Shown here in pieces: positions 1-11,867 of a stretch of 64,000 nucleotides of DNA. Location of the stretch: the NCBI GenBank assembly GCA_946965045.2, contig OX337234.1:992001-1056000 (forward strand). Reading direction: 5' to 3'. Every line of letters begins with the position of its first letter. The first letter of the stretch is position 1. The DNA comes from Epithemia pelagica. Lineage: Eukaryota; Bacillariophyta; Bacillariophyceae; Surirellales; Surirellaceae. The notes beneath the pieces are model-generated. The model did not search any database. It was given only the letters and a program-made list of their open reading frames with translations, and had not been told where the DNA came from. The translations under genes were made by a program, and so were the position numbers.

Positions 1-2725
1 ACGTCCTTTGCGTTTTGGGAATCCAATCCAGTCGGTTGTTTTTCGCGTTCATCAAACCCACTTGGAACAAGATGGTTAGTATCTTGATTCCGACACGCAT
101 TTCCATGTGAAGAATGCATGGAATGGACTCCATGACCATCACAATGCCAGGAGTCACCGACGCAGCACCAAACTTGTCAACGCAGTCCTTGGCATCGAGA
201 TAGGACCATTCTCGAGAGAGCTGATGCTTGAGTCTGTCCTGTTGTTCCTGCATTGTTCCGGACAGATCCATATGGCGTATTGTAAGGTCGTCCGACAAAT
301 GTTGAGAGTACATTCGACGACGTTCGATTGTGGCCGCGGCTATGTCGAAATGAATCGATGTCAATGCAGTCTTCTCGATTGGAGTGGCACTGAGTCTCGG
401 GTCTTCGGTCTGATCAACTTTGATCTTGGACTTTTTCCACAAGGATTCAAGTTTCTTAGAGATCGTTGGCATCTCTTTCTTGAATTGTTTCACCTCCACC
501 TCGAGTGTACCGATGAATTCCTCGGTACACATAGAGGAATGGTAGCAGTTCCAGTCCCCTAATTCGGTGTAGCCAAGCTCAATACACCATTTGCACTGCT
601 CCATGGCGGCGTTTGGAGAGGCGAGATGTGCACTGGTGATGTTGCATTTACTACATGGGTACGTAACGTTCTTGGCGGCACCTCCCTTGTCAGACAGTTT
701 CCAATCGGAACACATGTCTGAATCGAAGGGAGTGCTTATCTTCTCGACCCCGTATTCTGACGGAAGTACTGTATCGCCTGCTTCCTTGTTTTCCTTATGC
801 ATCATAGCGAAAATGCCACGAGTCGTAGCCTTGGTTTCCTTGCAAAGTATGCAAACCTGAGGGTAAACAGCCATTAAAGACTGTTTAAGAGGGTTGCTTT
901 CATTGTTGAATTTGAAGCCGCCAAGGGTGTGAGTCAAATTGTTACTTAATCTCGCGGCGTCCATCGACATCGACACCGTTCGGTTGGATTCTTGGGCCTC
1001 GTTCGCGATCATGTCTTGGGTCTCGAGTACATGGGTCATCATGTCCGCTCCGCGGAAAAAGAAGCCCTCAGAATGGTCTTTCAAGTTGCGGATCATCTTG
1101 AAGGGGATGAATGTGTCAGCATATGCTTCCACATGTGATGCATACGCCTTTAATGCTGCGGCCGAAGGAAGGATGGTGTGTATCCCTTTGGCGCCTTTCG
1201 TCTTGCGTCGTCGTAACACCTCCACTCCAGAGTAACTCAAGCGACCACCAGCCAAGTCCATTTGCCGGAGAATTTCAAACGGGGTGAATACATTGGCGCG
1301 CAAATATTTGCCAACTTACTTCACAATGCAGTCTCTTAACTGGTTGTGATGGACACCATCATAAATGAGCATCAAGGCCAGTTGATTGAAGAATGTTGTA
1401 GCACGATGACTGTCGGTACCATGTCGGCTAACGGCCTCTTCGATGACATCCCTGACATGCAGAACGATTGTGTCCGCGTTCTCTTTTTTTGAACATGTTG
1501 TGGGAACATGCATGAGTTTCTTACTTTCTTGTCGACTGGCGAGAATTCTCTCGAGATATCGGATTCGGTCGTACCGAGACTTGCTGTTCTTCCTTTCCGA
1601 CGCAAGAAGACGTTGGAGGCGGACTTTGTCGTTGTTCGCCTTCTCTAATTTGTCACGGAGAGTGGCAATTTGGTCGGTCATCTCAGCTACTGCGAACATT
1701 TGTGACGGTAAGATGGGAGGAGGAAATGGAACTGGTGCAGCGAAGTTCTCTTGGCCTTCCGTATTCTGCGACGTCGTTACAGGCAAAGGCGGAGGGGGCG
1801 AGCCACAACGGGGGGAAACAGTCTTGGTTAAATCAAAAGGGTCGGTTTGACACCATTGGTCTAGGAATTGTATAACTTCTTCGTCAGATGAATCAGAGGA
1901 AGAATCTTCATCAACGTCAGCTTGTTTTTTGGATTCGGAAGGCGCTTGCTTGTATTGAGTTTCTGTTGCAGGTTTGTTGTCGGACCCGACAGAAGTTTGC
2001 TTGGATTGCGATTCTGTTGCGGATTGGTTTTCAGACTCGGAAGGAACTTGCTTTGGTTTGTTTTCCGACTCAAAAGAACTTTGCTTCGATTGAGTTTCCA
2101 TGGCAGATGATTCACCCTCATTTTGGTACGAGACAACAGGAGGCTCGGTTTTGCGACTCTTTTTACGACGAGTACTCAATCGAAACTTGGGTTTGCGTTT
2201 CTTCTTTGGTACAGGAACTTCGAGAGGAACGTCATCCTTGTCTAGATTGACGGTCGTCGACGGCTCAGTGACGGGTTGGATGGGAGCTGTCTTCATGGCA
2301 GACTGTTTCTTTTTCTTCTTTTCTTTCTCTCTCTCTCTCTCGTCTATCATACGATCCGTAGGGTATAGAGTCGTTCGATGACGGGCTCTGCACTTGTATT
2401 GACCAGAGAAACGGTTGATCTCTCGGTCAGGGTTGGCAAGTTCTTGATTGTCAGCCATCGTACAATTGCCACAGAAGAAGAAACCACCACGAAACCTAGC
2501 AACTCGATCTTGTCCGAACACCGAACAAGGCTTAAACTCTTCCTTCCGAAAATTTCTGCAAATGCGGGCGATTCGTTCGCGTTCATTGAAGCTTTGTTCC
2601 ACCGACACACCTTTCTTGAGACGAGTGGATCGAGTTTGTTGGTTCGGTGAAGGGGGGAGAAGCTGAATTTGCCGGTCTGAACGGCGGATAGGAGGAGGTT
2701 TCTTCTCGTCCATTGGATGAAACAA
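1..2725 (-). pseudogene. Broken copy of the 1204-aa candidate transposase gene (C-terminal end outside window)
   Basis: The translated product is nearly identical to that of 14399-18013. The open frame from 2725 (first ATG at 2713) stops at 1316-1318, where a TAA replaces the CAA (Gln) codon present in the other copy. The homologous reading frame then continues in frame towards position 1. The other copy's upstream ATG at 14399 is ATA here. A 469-residue N-terminal fragment would be made: two cysteine pairs, a Lys/Glu and Ser-rich linker, poly-Pro and a coiled-coil-like stretch, but not the later CxxC clusters or conserved C-terminal block. The gene is therefore probably dead, although the fragment could persist as a truncated product. 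Confidence 0.8.
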
Positions 2726-3246
2726 AAAACAGGCTTGCCAAAGGATCCTTCTGTATATGAAGTCAACTTCAGCAACGGGGGTTGCTGATCTGTGCAGAGA
2801 TGGAGGAGTAATCCATGATCCATTGCTCGATTGGGCAGGTTGGAGTCATCGGATGCTCCTTTCGGAAGAGAGGCCCAAACTTTGAAATGGGTGATTGAAC
2901 GACGAATAACCTGCGACTCAATTGTTATGCTCTATACAATTACGTATAAAAAATGTTTGGTAGGGTGGGCGATCGAGTGAGCCGAGTGTCAGTAGTGCAT
3001 CTCCCTCATATTTTGGTGTCTCAGCCAAGGGCGCTTTTGGGAGCGTAATTGAGCATCGATGAAGGCTATGCGCTACTCGATTACGATTGGCGTTAAGGCG
3101 TCCTAAGTTGGCTCGGATGGTTTTGGTCAAAAATCGGATGCTCGGGGTCTTACATTTAATGAAAAACTCTTCCACTAATTAGGGGTATAGTGAATTTTGG
3201 GTTTCTGAGATGGTGGAGATTGGTCGCTGGCGAGGCTCGCGCGTGC

Positions 3247-3271
3247 GTTGGGAGTGTAGCTGCTCGTAATG
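3247..3271. repeat. Terminal inverted repeat of the left TIR-element copy
   Basis: The 25 bp read GTTGGGAGTGTAGCTGCTCG followed by TAATG. They are the exact reverse complement of 13812-13836 and differ at two positions from 21437-21461. Sequence similarity to the other copy stops immediately outside. Confidence 0.8.
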
Positions 3272-3458
3272 TTGTTTTCAATAGAGGTGCAACAAGACCG
3301 ATAAGATCCGTCCTTTCTGAAACAGAGGAGCGTCTCTGGATCAATAGAGGTTCGTTGAAGGTTGGAGGCTTGCCTTCACCAGCAAAGAGACGGAGCAGGA
3401 CAAAGAGAGCGAGAGAAAAAGTTGTTTGAGCAAGGGGAACTGGAGAGTGTAGAGCATC

Positions 3459-6400
3459 ATGACCATTACCTTTGCACCTACACCCGCTTCGATGACATCG
3501 ACGGTTCCTCGAGCCAACACGGCCAAATCACGGCGACTCCGCCATTCTCGAGCCAGTGGAGCGGTTGGGGCTGATGATCGATCCTGGTCCTCTTCCTTGG
3601 CTTCATCAAATACGGCCGAATCGAGACGGAGTACTATGTTCACTGGAAGTGATCCAGCCTCGGGAGAATTCACCACCTCTTCTTACCATCACCGGGCTAA
3701 ACATTCGATAAGCAGTCAACACCCTCAGTATTCCAACAAGAGCCAGGGCAGCAGCAGTAGCCGAAATATTTCAGGTTCCTTGACGGCCTTGACACCCAAT
3801 CAACGAAAACGAAATAGTCTATCCGGATTCACAATAAACAAGTTATCTTTTGGAAAATTGGGATTGTATGGAAGAGAAAAGGAAGTCGTCATTTTGGAAA
3901 ATGCCCTGGATCGATTGGTGTTGTCAAGCACTGCAAGTTCGATGGCTGCTCCCAGTGTGCCTGAGACCATGGCCTCTGTGGACGAAGTGGAACGTCAATT
4001 GATTCTAATCGCTGGTCCTAGTGGAACAGGGAAAACCAAATTGGCTCATGCCCTCCGAAAACCAACCATCAAGGCAGAAGGACTGTTTGTCAGTGGCAAG
4101 TTTGACATTCATTGTCGCAACGAACCCTATTCAGGCATTGCCAGTGCCTGTACGGAAATTTGTGGCACCATTCTGGAACTCACCGCACAAGAGTCGCAAT
4201 CGGCATCCCTCCTTTGTCAAACCCTCAAGGACGAACTGGGATCCGAACTCAATCTACTCATTCAAGTCATTCCGGCTCTGGCTGAGGCCTTGAAACTTAA
4301 AACAACCGCACCCGAAAAGGAACCAATGGCATCCGAAGCGGCGCTTCCAAAAGAAGACCAAAGCAAAAGTATCACAAACAATTCACTACCTCCATCTTCG
4401 GCATCGTCCAAAGAAAGCAAATATCAATTCAATTATGCCTTTATGCGCTTTGTACGGATACTCTGCAAGGAATTCTCCCCACTTGTCATGGTGCTGGATG
4501 ATTTACAGTGGGCCGATGCACCATCCTTGGACTTGCTTCAAGTACTTTTGACAGATCGAGGGAATTCCAAACTTTTGGTGGTGGGCATTTATCGCTCCAA
4601 CGAGGTGGACGAAACGCACAAGCTGCATCAAGCCCTGGAGGAACTCCGAAGGAAAAGTCAACAAGAAAAGTACTTTGCATCGCACGAAATTGTCATTGGC
4701 AATTTGGAAGTGGACGCTGTGCACAGAATCCTTCAAAGCTTGCTGCGCAGTGACAATTCCCAAATCATTGGACTGGCGCAAATTTGTCACAAAAAGACAT
4801 TGGGGAATGCATTCTTTGTTCTTCAATTCTTGTCCATGCTACATGAACGACAATTGCTTCAGTTTAATTTTGGAACGCTCAGTTGGACGTGGGACGAGCA
4901 TGAAATTGAATTGTGTACCAAGGCTACGGAAAACGTTGTGGACATTCTGAAAGCCAAAATGACGGATCTTCCGTCGTTCCTCGCGGACATTCTCAAAGCT
5001 GCAGCCTACCTCGGTGCCACCTTTGAACTGCGCACTCTCAAAGTGGTCTGGGAAAATTTGCCCAATGAATCGTCCAAAGCAAAGTCTGTTGCTGAACAAG
5101 CCCAAAACCAAGGCATGGAAAGTGATGCACCAGCGAAGGATGATGACCGTGATCTCATTTTGGAGGAGGGTCTGGAGGAGCTAGAAAACGAGGGTCTTAT
5201 CGAGAGGACCACGAGTTGTTCTGGGTTATCGTCTGATAGCTATGGCTGGACACATGACAGCATCCAGGAAGCAGCCATGGCCCTTGTTTCGGAAGCTGAG
5301 CGCCCCTCGTACGGTCGCCAAATCGGCCTAATTCTTGTCAAGAAGCTCGACCAAACCGAGCTTGATTCTGCGATTTTCGTCGTGGTGAACCTCATGAACG
5401 AAGAGTCCGAGAACATTACAAACCCCGAATGTCGTCTAGCCCTGGCTCGGCTAAACTGTCAGGCATGCCAAAAGGCCATTGCAACGTCCGCGTTCCAAAG
5501 TGCAGCTGAGTACGCAGAAAAGGGTATACACTTGCTGCCAGCAAATGCTTGGACGGATCACTACCAACTTTCACTACAGCTATACTCGACTGGAGCGAAG
5601 GCAGAAAGTTTTGTTGGAAATATCGAAACAGCCGAGAACTATTGCAACCAAGTCTTCTCTCAACAAGACAGACCGCTTGAGGATAAGTTTGATGCCTACA
5701 TCTCGTGGATATGGAACATTATTAACAGAGGGAACCCAGCCAAAGCCGAGGCGATTTTGATTGATATTCTGGGGAAATTCAACTGTCGTTTCCCTCGAAA
5801 TGCAGCCTCCGTTGGATTTGGCCTCATTGGGAATGTTGTCAGAGTCAAAGCAACGTTGAAATCTCGCGATGCATCAGAATTGTCCGTAATGACAGATACA
5901 CAACGAATTCTTCTCATGAAACTCGTAGACTTGCTTGGTGTATGCTGGTATATTCAGGGCGATGCGCGTATGGCTTTGGCCGTCTTTCGGAATTTGAATT
6001 GGACAATGAAGTATGGGTATGCAGAATTCTCGCCCGTGGCATTTGCTAGCACCGGTATAATTCTGACAGGAGTATGTGACGATCTTCAGGGTGGGGCCAG
6101 CTATGGTGAACAAGCACTAATGTTGCTGAATAAGATGAAGACTACAGCAACGACCGCACGAACCATGTTTTGCGTTTATAGCTTCGTGTTCGCATGGACC
6201 AAGCCTACAAGCGAACTGCTTAAACCATTCCTGACGACGTACGACATCGGTCTCCAAACTGGGTACGAGGTTTGACATGCTTTCACCAGACACAGTCTTT
6301 ATCGTCGTTCTCACTTCTTTGTCTCGTTCGTCGTCCGCAGTGATACCGAGAGTGCTGCTGGCTCAGTACTCTTCTGGTTAGTCATGCGCCACCTGGGAGG

Positions 6401-7265
6401 AAGTCCTATTGAAAGTCTAGAGGCAGATGCAAAGTTGTATTCCATTCAAATGCAAGACCTGAAACGAGATATGTCTCTGTACATGGCCAAGTTGATGAGG
6501 CAAGTTTTCCTCAATCTCATGGGAAGGAACAATGTAGATGACCCAACAAACATAATTGGAGAAGCTTTCACCAGCGAAGACTTCCAACATTGTCAAAATC
6601 TACCTCTCCTTCAGGCAGGGTTACGCGCATACAAGGGAATTCTAATGACATACTTTGGACAACACGTAGAGTATGCTGACTTGACACTTAAGTGGGGAGT
6701 CGACCGATTCGCAAAATACCACTGTGCTTCTCCATGCATTATGTGGGAAACGCTGATGAAGGGAGTATCGTTCTTCTCGGCTGCCCGTCAAACGGGGCAA
6801 CGCAAGTACGTCAGAGCTGCGAAAAAGCTCCGAACGAAGATCAAAAAATGGTTGGATATGGGATGCCCAAGTATAGGCCAATATGACTCGCTTTTGGAAG
6901 CTGAAGCGCTTGCACTTGCGGGGAAAAGATTTGCTGCCATTCAACAGTACAAGGTTGCTGTTTTGCTGTCTGCCCGAGGAGGATACCAACAAGACGCAGC
7001 TTTGGCAAGCGAACGATTGGGAGAGTATCATTTGCATGTCATGAACGACCGAGAGGAAGCCCGTTATCGATTTGAGCAAGCAGAAAGTTTTTGGAGAAGT
7101 TGGGGCGCCGAGGCCAAGGCACAAGATTTGATCAATAAGTATCCAGATCTAGCCCCGAAACCAGGTGAGGTTTACACAATAGCCGGAGGAGCAAGTGAGG
7201 CTTTGTCCAGTGAAACCGATTCTGGGAGAAAAAATCCGTCGAGTGGTAGTATGAATTTACCATGA
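3459..7265 (+). CDS. Large AAA/STAND-type ATPase signalling protein, two exons
   Basis: Exons 3459-6262 and 6341-7265 give about 1242 residues. The 78-bp intron (GTACGA...CCGCAG) was placed because it restores a continuous frame: the first exon alone runs into a TGA, and the second frame is open upstream of its first ATG. The N-terminus (about 1-130) is Ser/Thr-rich and low complexity. A GREKE motif then opens an ATPase domain like the COG3899/PknK-type predicted ATPases. Walker A GPSGTGKTK is near residues 185-193 and a Walker B-like VLDDLQWAD near 343-352. The remainder is helical, probably TPR-like. I see no kinase, cyclase or GAF domain, which often accompany this ATPase. Such proteins usually act as nucleotide-dependent signalling or scaffold switches; the specific role here is unknown. 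The TIR element ends 187 bp upstream, so regulation may be affected. Confidence 0.85.
6263..6340 (+). other. Intron of the AAA ATPase gene
   Basis: Donor GTACGA at 6263 and acceptor CCGCAG ending at 6340. Splicing joins GG from exon 1 with T from exon 2 into a Gly codon and keeps the frame. A second GT at 6270 fails because it would leave a frameshift. Confidence 0.75.
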
Positions 7266-7853
7266 TTCCCATGACTTTTATCCAACCTGGTTGAATGGAG
7301 AATCGCATTGCGCTATGCTGTACTCAGCCATGACTTTTGAATACATGAAAAGTCATGGGAATGAAACGGCCTCAAGTATTGGAGAAGATGGAAACACTTC
7401 CTCTTCCTTTTTCTGTCCCCACAGTGATCTGCGCACGCTTCCGTCTACAAAATACGGTTGTGTGAAAACTCCCTTCGATTTCTTCAGATATTCCGCGCAT
7501 TCCTGTATAATCCATACACTTGCCTTTGCACAACGTAGGAGCAGGCAATCAATTTCCACTGAAGAAGAGCGACCCACGTATCACTGAGACAAGAATGAAA
7601 TGCAAGTGAGCGGATGACTTTGCATGGCGTTGTGGTAATCTCCAGTCTGTTGGACATGTGTCATTAATGGGATTGTGGACCCGATGATCATTCAGCCCTG
7701 TATGTATAGATTACGTGATGGAAAAGTGGTGTTGCTGGTCGCTCAAACCGGCTAATCAAAGTTGACATTCCTCTTTGTCCAGCCAAATTTTGAAGCATCA
7801 CGTCAAGTTCTAGACCAAATGTAATTAAGGAACAGATTTTGTTTTCAAAACCC
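7266..7853. other. Intergenic, convergent genes
   Basis: No gene is recognised. A perfect 10-bp inverted repeat (CATGACTTTT / AAAAGTCATG, 9-nt loop) lies near 7330-7358, with another CATGACTTTT at about 7269. It might affect 3' processing of the ATPase transcript, but nothing shows this directly. Confidence 0.5.
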
Positions 7854-9281
7854 TCACAGCCATGACACTACGTCATTGGAGGTAGCCAAGAGAAACCCAT
7901 AGACGGCAGACATGTCCACTTTCATTCCGGTCTGGGACGTATCGTGCTTGGACTTTTCGTAATTGTTCGCTGACGCCTTGACTGTCATGAGATGCTCAAC
8001 ACACAAGGGCCAAGTTGATAAGGTTACTCGTTCGCGACGCTCCAACAATTGAGGCAACTTGCGTAGGTTGAAATTGCGATCCAAAATGACATCAATTTGG
8101 TGATCGGCATAATGAGCATTACGACGGTGAGTCCTTAGGTGACATAGAGATGTGTTTTGGTGTAGGGCGTCCAAAAAAGACGGAAGCAAACTCGCACCAC
8201 CCGATAAACGCACAGAAGAGAGCGTCGTAATGCCGCTCATTTTAGGCAGACTTTCAATGAGAAAGGGAACGGCATTGAAACCATTGACTGATAGATGCTT
8301 CAATGTCGGGTTGGTTTCTAGCACACCAAAGAGATCTCTTGCTAAATCTTTCCGACTTATTCCGCAGCTGCTGACGTCCAAAGATAGAAGTGTATTGTTC
8401 CGTTTTAGAGTTTCAATGAAGTTGACATTGTGTACATTGCTTGCTTGTACCCCGCCAAAGAAAGCGCAACCAGATACATTGAGCACCTGCAGCTTCATAC
8501 AATACTTTAAGATTCGAACCAAGTCAGGCAAGGAGTTTCCTCCAATATGCTTGTTATGAGAGAGGTCGAGTGAGACAATGCTGTGTTTCATTTTCTTGTT
8601 CACTGCCACCAAACTGGAGACCAGCATACCGAACTGAGTACTTGTGCGAATGCATTCTTGTAAACTTAGAGACTGTAGACCACTCGCGTGGTTCTGTAAA
8701 CCAACGACAAGCCCAATGTTCCACGAGTATCGTCGCAGTCGAATATTTCGTATGCTGGTTCTTCGATGTGCAAGCATATTCTGCACACTGAGCGCCGCAA
8801 AATTTCCCGCCTCGACTAACAAGCTCTTGTATTCAAAGTCAACACTTCTCAAGGAGTTAAGCTTCCACAATCGATCCAACAGCCATGTGCTCGACAGACA
8901 CAACTGGTCCGAGTAGATGCATATGGATTCCAATTGTGCAGCATCCATGAAACGAACAAACTGATCTACCGCAATCTCGTTCTCAAAGGAAACATTCAGA
9001 AGATGAATCGCCAGAGTAGGTTGTCGTTCTCGTTCGTCGTATTCGGCACGGAAAAGATTCAATAACATTCCAATTGCCACCTGATTTAATAGAAGAGTGA
9101 ATTTTCGCTCTTTCGGGGAACTTTGGTTAGATCCCATCGTGCTCGGCAAGGGCCTCAGAGTCAGAGTCCTTTCTTTGGGGTCACGAGGAGATGGCAACTC
9201 ATTATTTGTTTCATTGCTTGCTTCATCCAAGAACTGATTCCATAGCGATTGGATTTGAGTAAGTGCGCTGTTGTCGGTCAT
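7854..9281 (-). CDS. Leucine-rich repeat protein (RNase-inhibitor-like repeats)
   Basis: This single-exon ORF of 475 residues starts at a true ATG. Residues about 180-360 carry several imperfect LRRs of roughly 28 residues. Examples are SLDLSHNKHIGG, VLNVSGCAFFG and LSLDVSSCGIS, the ribonuclease-inhibitor/NOD-like pattern with a Leu/Asn/Cys core. No signal peptide, transmembrane segment, kinase or F-box is visible. Proteins of this type bind other proteins; the partner and pathway cannot be told. A second LRR protein lies at 34277-35833, but the two share only the repeat type. Confidence 0.75.
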   Translation of the reverse strand: MTDNSALTQIQSLWNQFLDEASNETNNELPSPRDPKERTLTLRPLPSTMGSNQSSPKERKFTLLLNQVAIGMLLNLFRAEYDERERQPTLAIHLLNVSFENEIAVDQFVRFMDAAQLESICIYSDQLCLSSTWLLDRLWKLNSLRSVDFEYKSLLVEAGNFAALSVQNMLAHRRTSIRNIRLRRYSWNIGLVVGLQNHASGLQSLSLQECIRTSTQFGMLVSSLVAVNKKMKHSIVSLDLSHNKHIGGNSLPDLVRILKYCMKLQVLNVSGCAFFGGVQASNVHNVNFIETLKRNNTLLSLDVSSCGISRKDLARDLFGVLETNPTLKHLSVNGFNAVPFLIESLPKMSGITTLSSVRLSGGASLLPSFLDALHQNTSLCHLRTHRRNAHYADHQIDVILDRNFNLRKLPQLLERRERVTLSTWPLCVEHLMTVKASANNYEKSKHDTSQTGMKVDMSAVYGFLLATSNDVVSWL

Positions 9282-9962
9282 TCGCTAAATATCTGAGTAA
9301 CGGCGTCGGTAGGATCTGATTTCGAGATAGGATAATAGAAGGCGAAGAGATTGTGCCGCTCTCTCATTGTCTCGAGAAAAGTGCGTTGCTGTATTTTGGA
9401 GTCACATAGACTATATGAGGGAGGCTCGCATGGACTATGTCCTCCTCATTCTCTATCCCCTCCTCATTCTCCAAATAGTCCTATTGTAATCCTCTCTAGA
9501 GCGGAGTACTCATCTGCAAGAGGTGTCTATTACTTACTCCAAAGGGAATGGATCTCCTGGCAGGACATAGCACCGAAGGAATAGGTATGAATTCTGTAAA
9601 AACTACACCGAATATGGTGACCGTTATACTATGGTCGCTACATGAATTTACATTTTGGGAATACCGTCCGTTCACAAAAAGATAAAGACGGGTCTGTGTC
9701 GCAAACGAAAAGCAAGAAGAACCATTCTTCCGTTCACTCATGACCCCATACAGCCATTTTGTGCTTCTTCTTCGTTCCATATTCGTATCAGGGGGAAAAG
9801 AGCAGATAACGACGAGAAAGCTTGAATTTCGTGCCCTCGGTAGACGAGCTGTGGTGTACGGTTCCAGGCATCCATCCTATCGTCATGAGTGCCTTTTCTA
9901 GGTAGTCTACACCTCGGCCAGAATCCATGCACCATCACAGCAGGGTCCCTGGCCTTATATGT
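9282..9962. other. Intergenic; nothing recognised
   Basis: 681 bp between the LRR gene's start and the glycosyltransferase's stop. It should contain the LRR promoter and the 3' region of the neighbour. No repeat or RNA gene was recognised. Confidence 0.5.
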
Positions 9963-11867
9963 TCAGTACATGAATCCGGAATCTTGTTTCATTTTGGCAA
10001 AGTTGCCTTGGTTTTTGCTCCGTGCAGTGGAATAGGCACCCATGTGTTGCACCAAGGATGGCTGGGTTCGTAGGGCAATCCCACTGGAGGGACCAAGGGA
10101 CTTGATCCAAACGTTGAGTGCCCGGTCAATATTTTCCGTTGTCCGTCCACTTGCCATAGTTTCGTTCAGGTTTTGCTTCAAGAACTGCACCAACCGTGGG
10201 ACAACTGGCATGGGAAAGGCTACACCGACTGTACCAGCCGATCCCTGAAGTCGGTCCAAATGATACCAGGCGTCAACGAAAGAGGAGGACACGGAGCGTT
10301 TGTCATCAAAGCTGCGATAGAGCAATCTGTTTTGGAGCAGAGACTTGAAACCTCCATGCCAGCGCTCCCACCACTGCTGTGTGGTCTGTCGTCCAATCAA
10401 ACGCCACAAGCAATATAGGGTCAACCACCACAACAGGGACATGACGAACCATTGCAGATTGGAATACGAAATGGAACGTCGACGAACCGCCAGACGACGA
10501 CGACGGAACGATATGGACAGGAGGAATCTTGACAACAACAATAACAAGGCAGAGATGGAGAACCGAAACTGTTTTTCTTTTGCGTCTGGGGACAAATTTC
10601 GTCGAGGAAGAGAATTCTTTTGTGATTGTGGTTCCCTGTCTTCCTTGTCCGTCACCCTTCGCCATCGCAACCATCTCAAACCACCCTTTCGTTCCACTTG
10701 ATCGACGACTGGTCGATTTGTCCGAGTGTAATGTGGCAAGGACGTTTCTTCTTCTTCTTCTCCCTCGTCGTCTCTCAATGCTACATTATCAATCTGCGGG
10801 GACCCAATGAAAACAGTCAAGGTCCAAAGAAAGCGGTTGGCAATCAACACGGATACCACACCCAACACCAGGATTTCAATCAGATGCTGCCCGGTGGTTT
10901 CGAATCCATCCCAAAAATCGGACACAAAGAGTTTGACAAAGGCAATCTGATGATACTTGCCGTTGTAGGACGACAAGGACGAGTCTGGACTGGATCGTAG
11001 AGGTTCTTGAACCACCTGACGAAATTTCTGCCAAAAGTGCCTCGTCGGCAAAGCGTCATCTTCCAAGAGAATGCACCATTCGCGAGGAGCCGTTTTGATA
11101 CACCAATCCAAGGCGGTTAAATAATCTTGAAATTCTCGATGTTTCCACATGTTGTAGCTCAAATAGTGAACCAGGTGAGTGGGTGTACTGTTGTTGGTAT
11201 TGTTGTAGGTACTGATTGTTTTGTTTTCGTCAGTACTCAGTACTTGCAACTCTGGCAAGAGTTGTTGCCATCTTTGCAATTCTGGATTCGTCAAAGGAGG
11301 ACGTACCGTATTGAGAACGGCAAAGGTACAATCTCTAGTTTGCATGGTAAAGTGTTCTAGGGAATGATTGGTTGTGTTGCTACCGCCCCGTACTCGTGGC
11401 GTCAAATCAAGATCGAACAGGAGGGATGCCAACACGACATCCAAATATCTTCGTTTGCGTTGCGCTGAAATGACAATCAAGGCATTGGTGGTTCGGTTGG
11501 TTTCGTCGTATCTTACGGACGCTGTGGGTGTGTACTTTGCCTGCTTTGCAATCGTTGTGTTGTTGCTGCTGGACTCTGGAGGATGCATCCTTTCAAGCCA
11601 TTCATCGACATGGTGCTGAGCCTCGGCCAGAATAGAATCATGAAACTGTTTCTTGTAGGCCACGGCTGCCTTGGGATTCCATGTTGCGTAGGGAGCGTGA
11701 CCCTGTGGTTGATAGTGTTCCAAGGCCCCAATGACGCACAAACTCAAGACCGTCATAACAAGGACCAACGCCGTTCCCACTTGACACCAAGACAGCAATG
11801 CTGTTGGTGCTTCAGGATTGTGGGGACGACCGACACCTCTCCACGTGCAAGGCAACAAAGACCTCAT
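9963..11867 (-). CDS. PGAP4-like GPI-GalNAc transferase (split GT-A glycosyltransferase with internal membrane segments)
   Basis: This 634-residue protein has an N-terminal signal anchor at about 30-49. Its lumenal glycosyltransferase half contains ILLEDDALPTRHF near 266-278, where the acidic cluster resembles the metal-binding DxD-type site of GT-A enzymes. Hydrophobic segments follow near 328-354, about 445-465 and about 480-500, then the rest of the enzyme (DAWYHLDRLQ, LRTQPSLVQHMGAYS). A GT domain interrupted by tandem membrane helices is the known architecture of PGAP4/TMEM246, which adds a GalNAc side chain to the first mannose of GPI anchors in the Golgi. Several N-x-S/T sites lie in the lumenal part. 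The hydrophilic loop between the membrane segments (about 355-440) is longer and more charged than I expect. Assignment rests on architecture and local motifs. Confidence 0.65.
   Translation of the reverse strand: MRSLLPCTWRGVGRPHNPEAPTALLSWCQVGTALVLVMTVLSLCVIGALEHYQPQGHAPYATWNPKAAVAYKKQFHDSILAEAQHHVDEWLERMHPPESSSNNTTIAKQAKYTPTASVRYDETNRTTNALIVISAQRKRRYLDVVLASLLFDLDLTPRVRGGSNTTNHSLEHFTMQTRDCTFAVLNTVRPPLTNPELQRWQQLLPELQVLSTDENKTISTYNNTNNSTPTHLVHYLSYNMWKHREFQDYLTALDWCIKTAPREWCILLEDDALPTRHFWQKFRQVVQEPLRSSPDSSLSSYNGKYHQIAFVKLFVSDFWDGFETTGQHLIEILVLGVVSVLIANRFLWTLTVFIGSPQIDNVALRDDEGEEEEETSLPHYTRTNRPVVDQVERKGGLRWLRWRRVTDKEDREPQSQKNSLPRRNLSPDAKEKQFRFSISALLLLLSRFLLSISFRRRRLAVRRRSISYSNLQWFVMSLLWWLTLYCLWRLIGRQTTQQWWERWHGGFKSLLQNRLLYRSFDDKRSVSSSFVDAWYHLDRLQGSAGTVGVAFPMPVVPRLVQFLKQNLNETMASGRTTENIDRALNVWIKSLGPSSGIALRTQPSLVQHMGAYSTARSKNQGNFAKMKQDSGFMY

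Larger units (their letters stand above)
1..3271 (-). mobile_element. Left (inner-end) copy of a large two-gene TIR DNA element, cut by the window edge
   Basis: This stretch is the reverse complement of roughly 13812-17150, with scattered substitutions and one replaced segment of about 70 bp near the terminus. It ends at a terminal inverted repeat at 3247-3271, which matches the terminus at 13812-13836. Only the 5' part of the element is visible; the rest lies left of the window. The element faces away from the host block 3272-13811, so this block is bracketed by two inverted copies. Its end lies 187 bp upstream of the ATG of the AAA ATPase gene at 3459, so the insertion is in or next to that gene's 5' region. 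Confidence 0.85.

Noticed and set aside
107-1235. Plus-strand frames of 89-151 codons
   Set aside because: They are antisense shadows of the broken transposase copy and recur opposite the intact copy.
6270-6340. Alternative intron of the ATPase gene starting at GT 6270
   Set aside because: It would put exon 2 out of frame; the donor at 6263 keeps the frame.
7330-7358. Hairpin as a transcription terminator
   Set aside because: It has a perfect stem, but intrinsic terminators are not expected for nuclear eukaryotic genes and no U-run follows.
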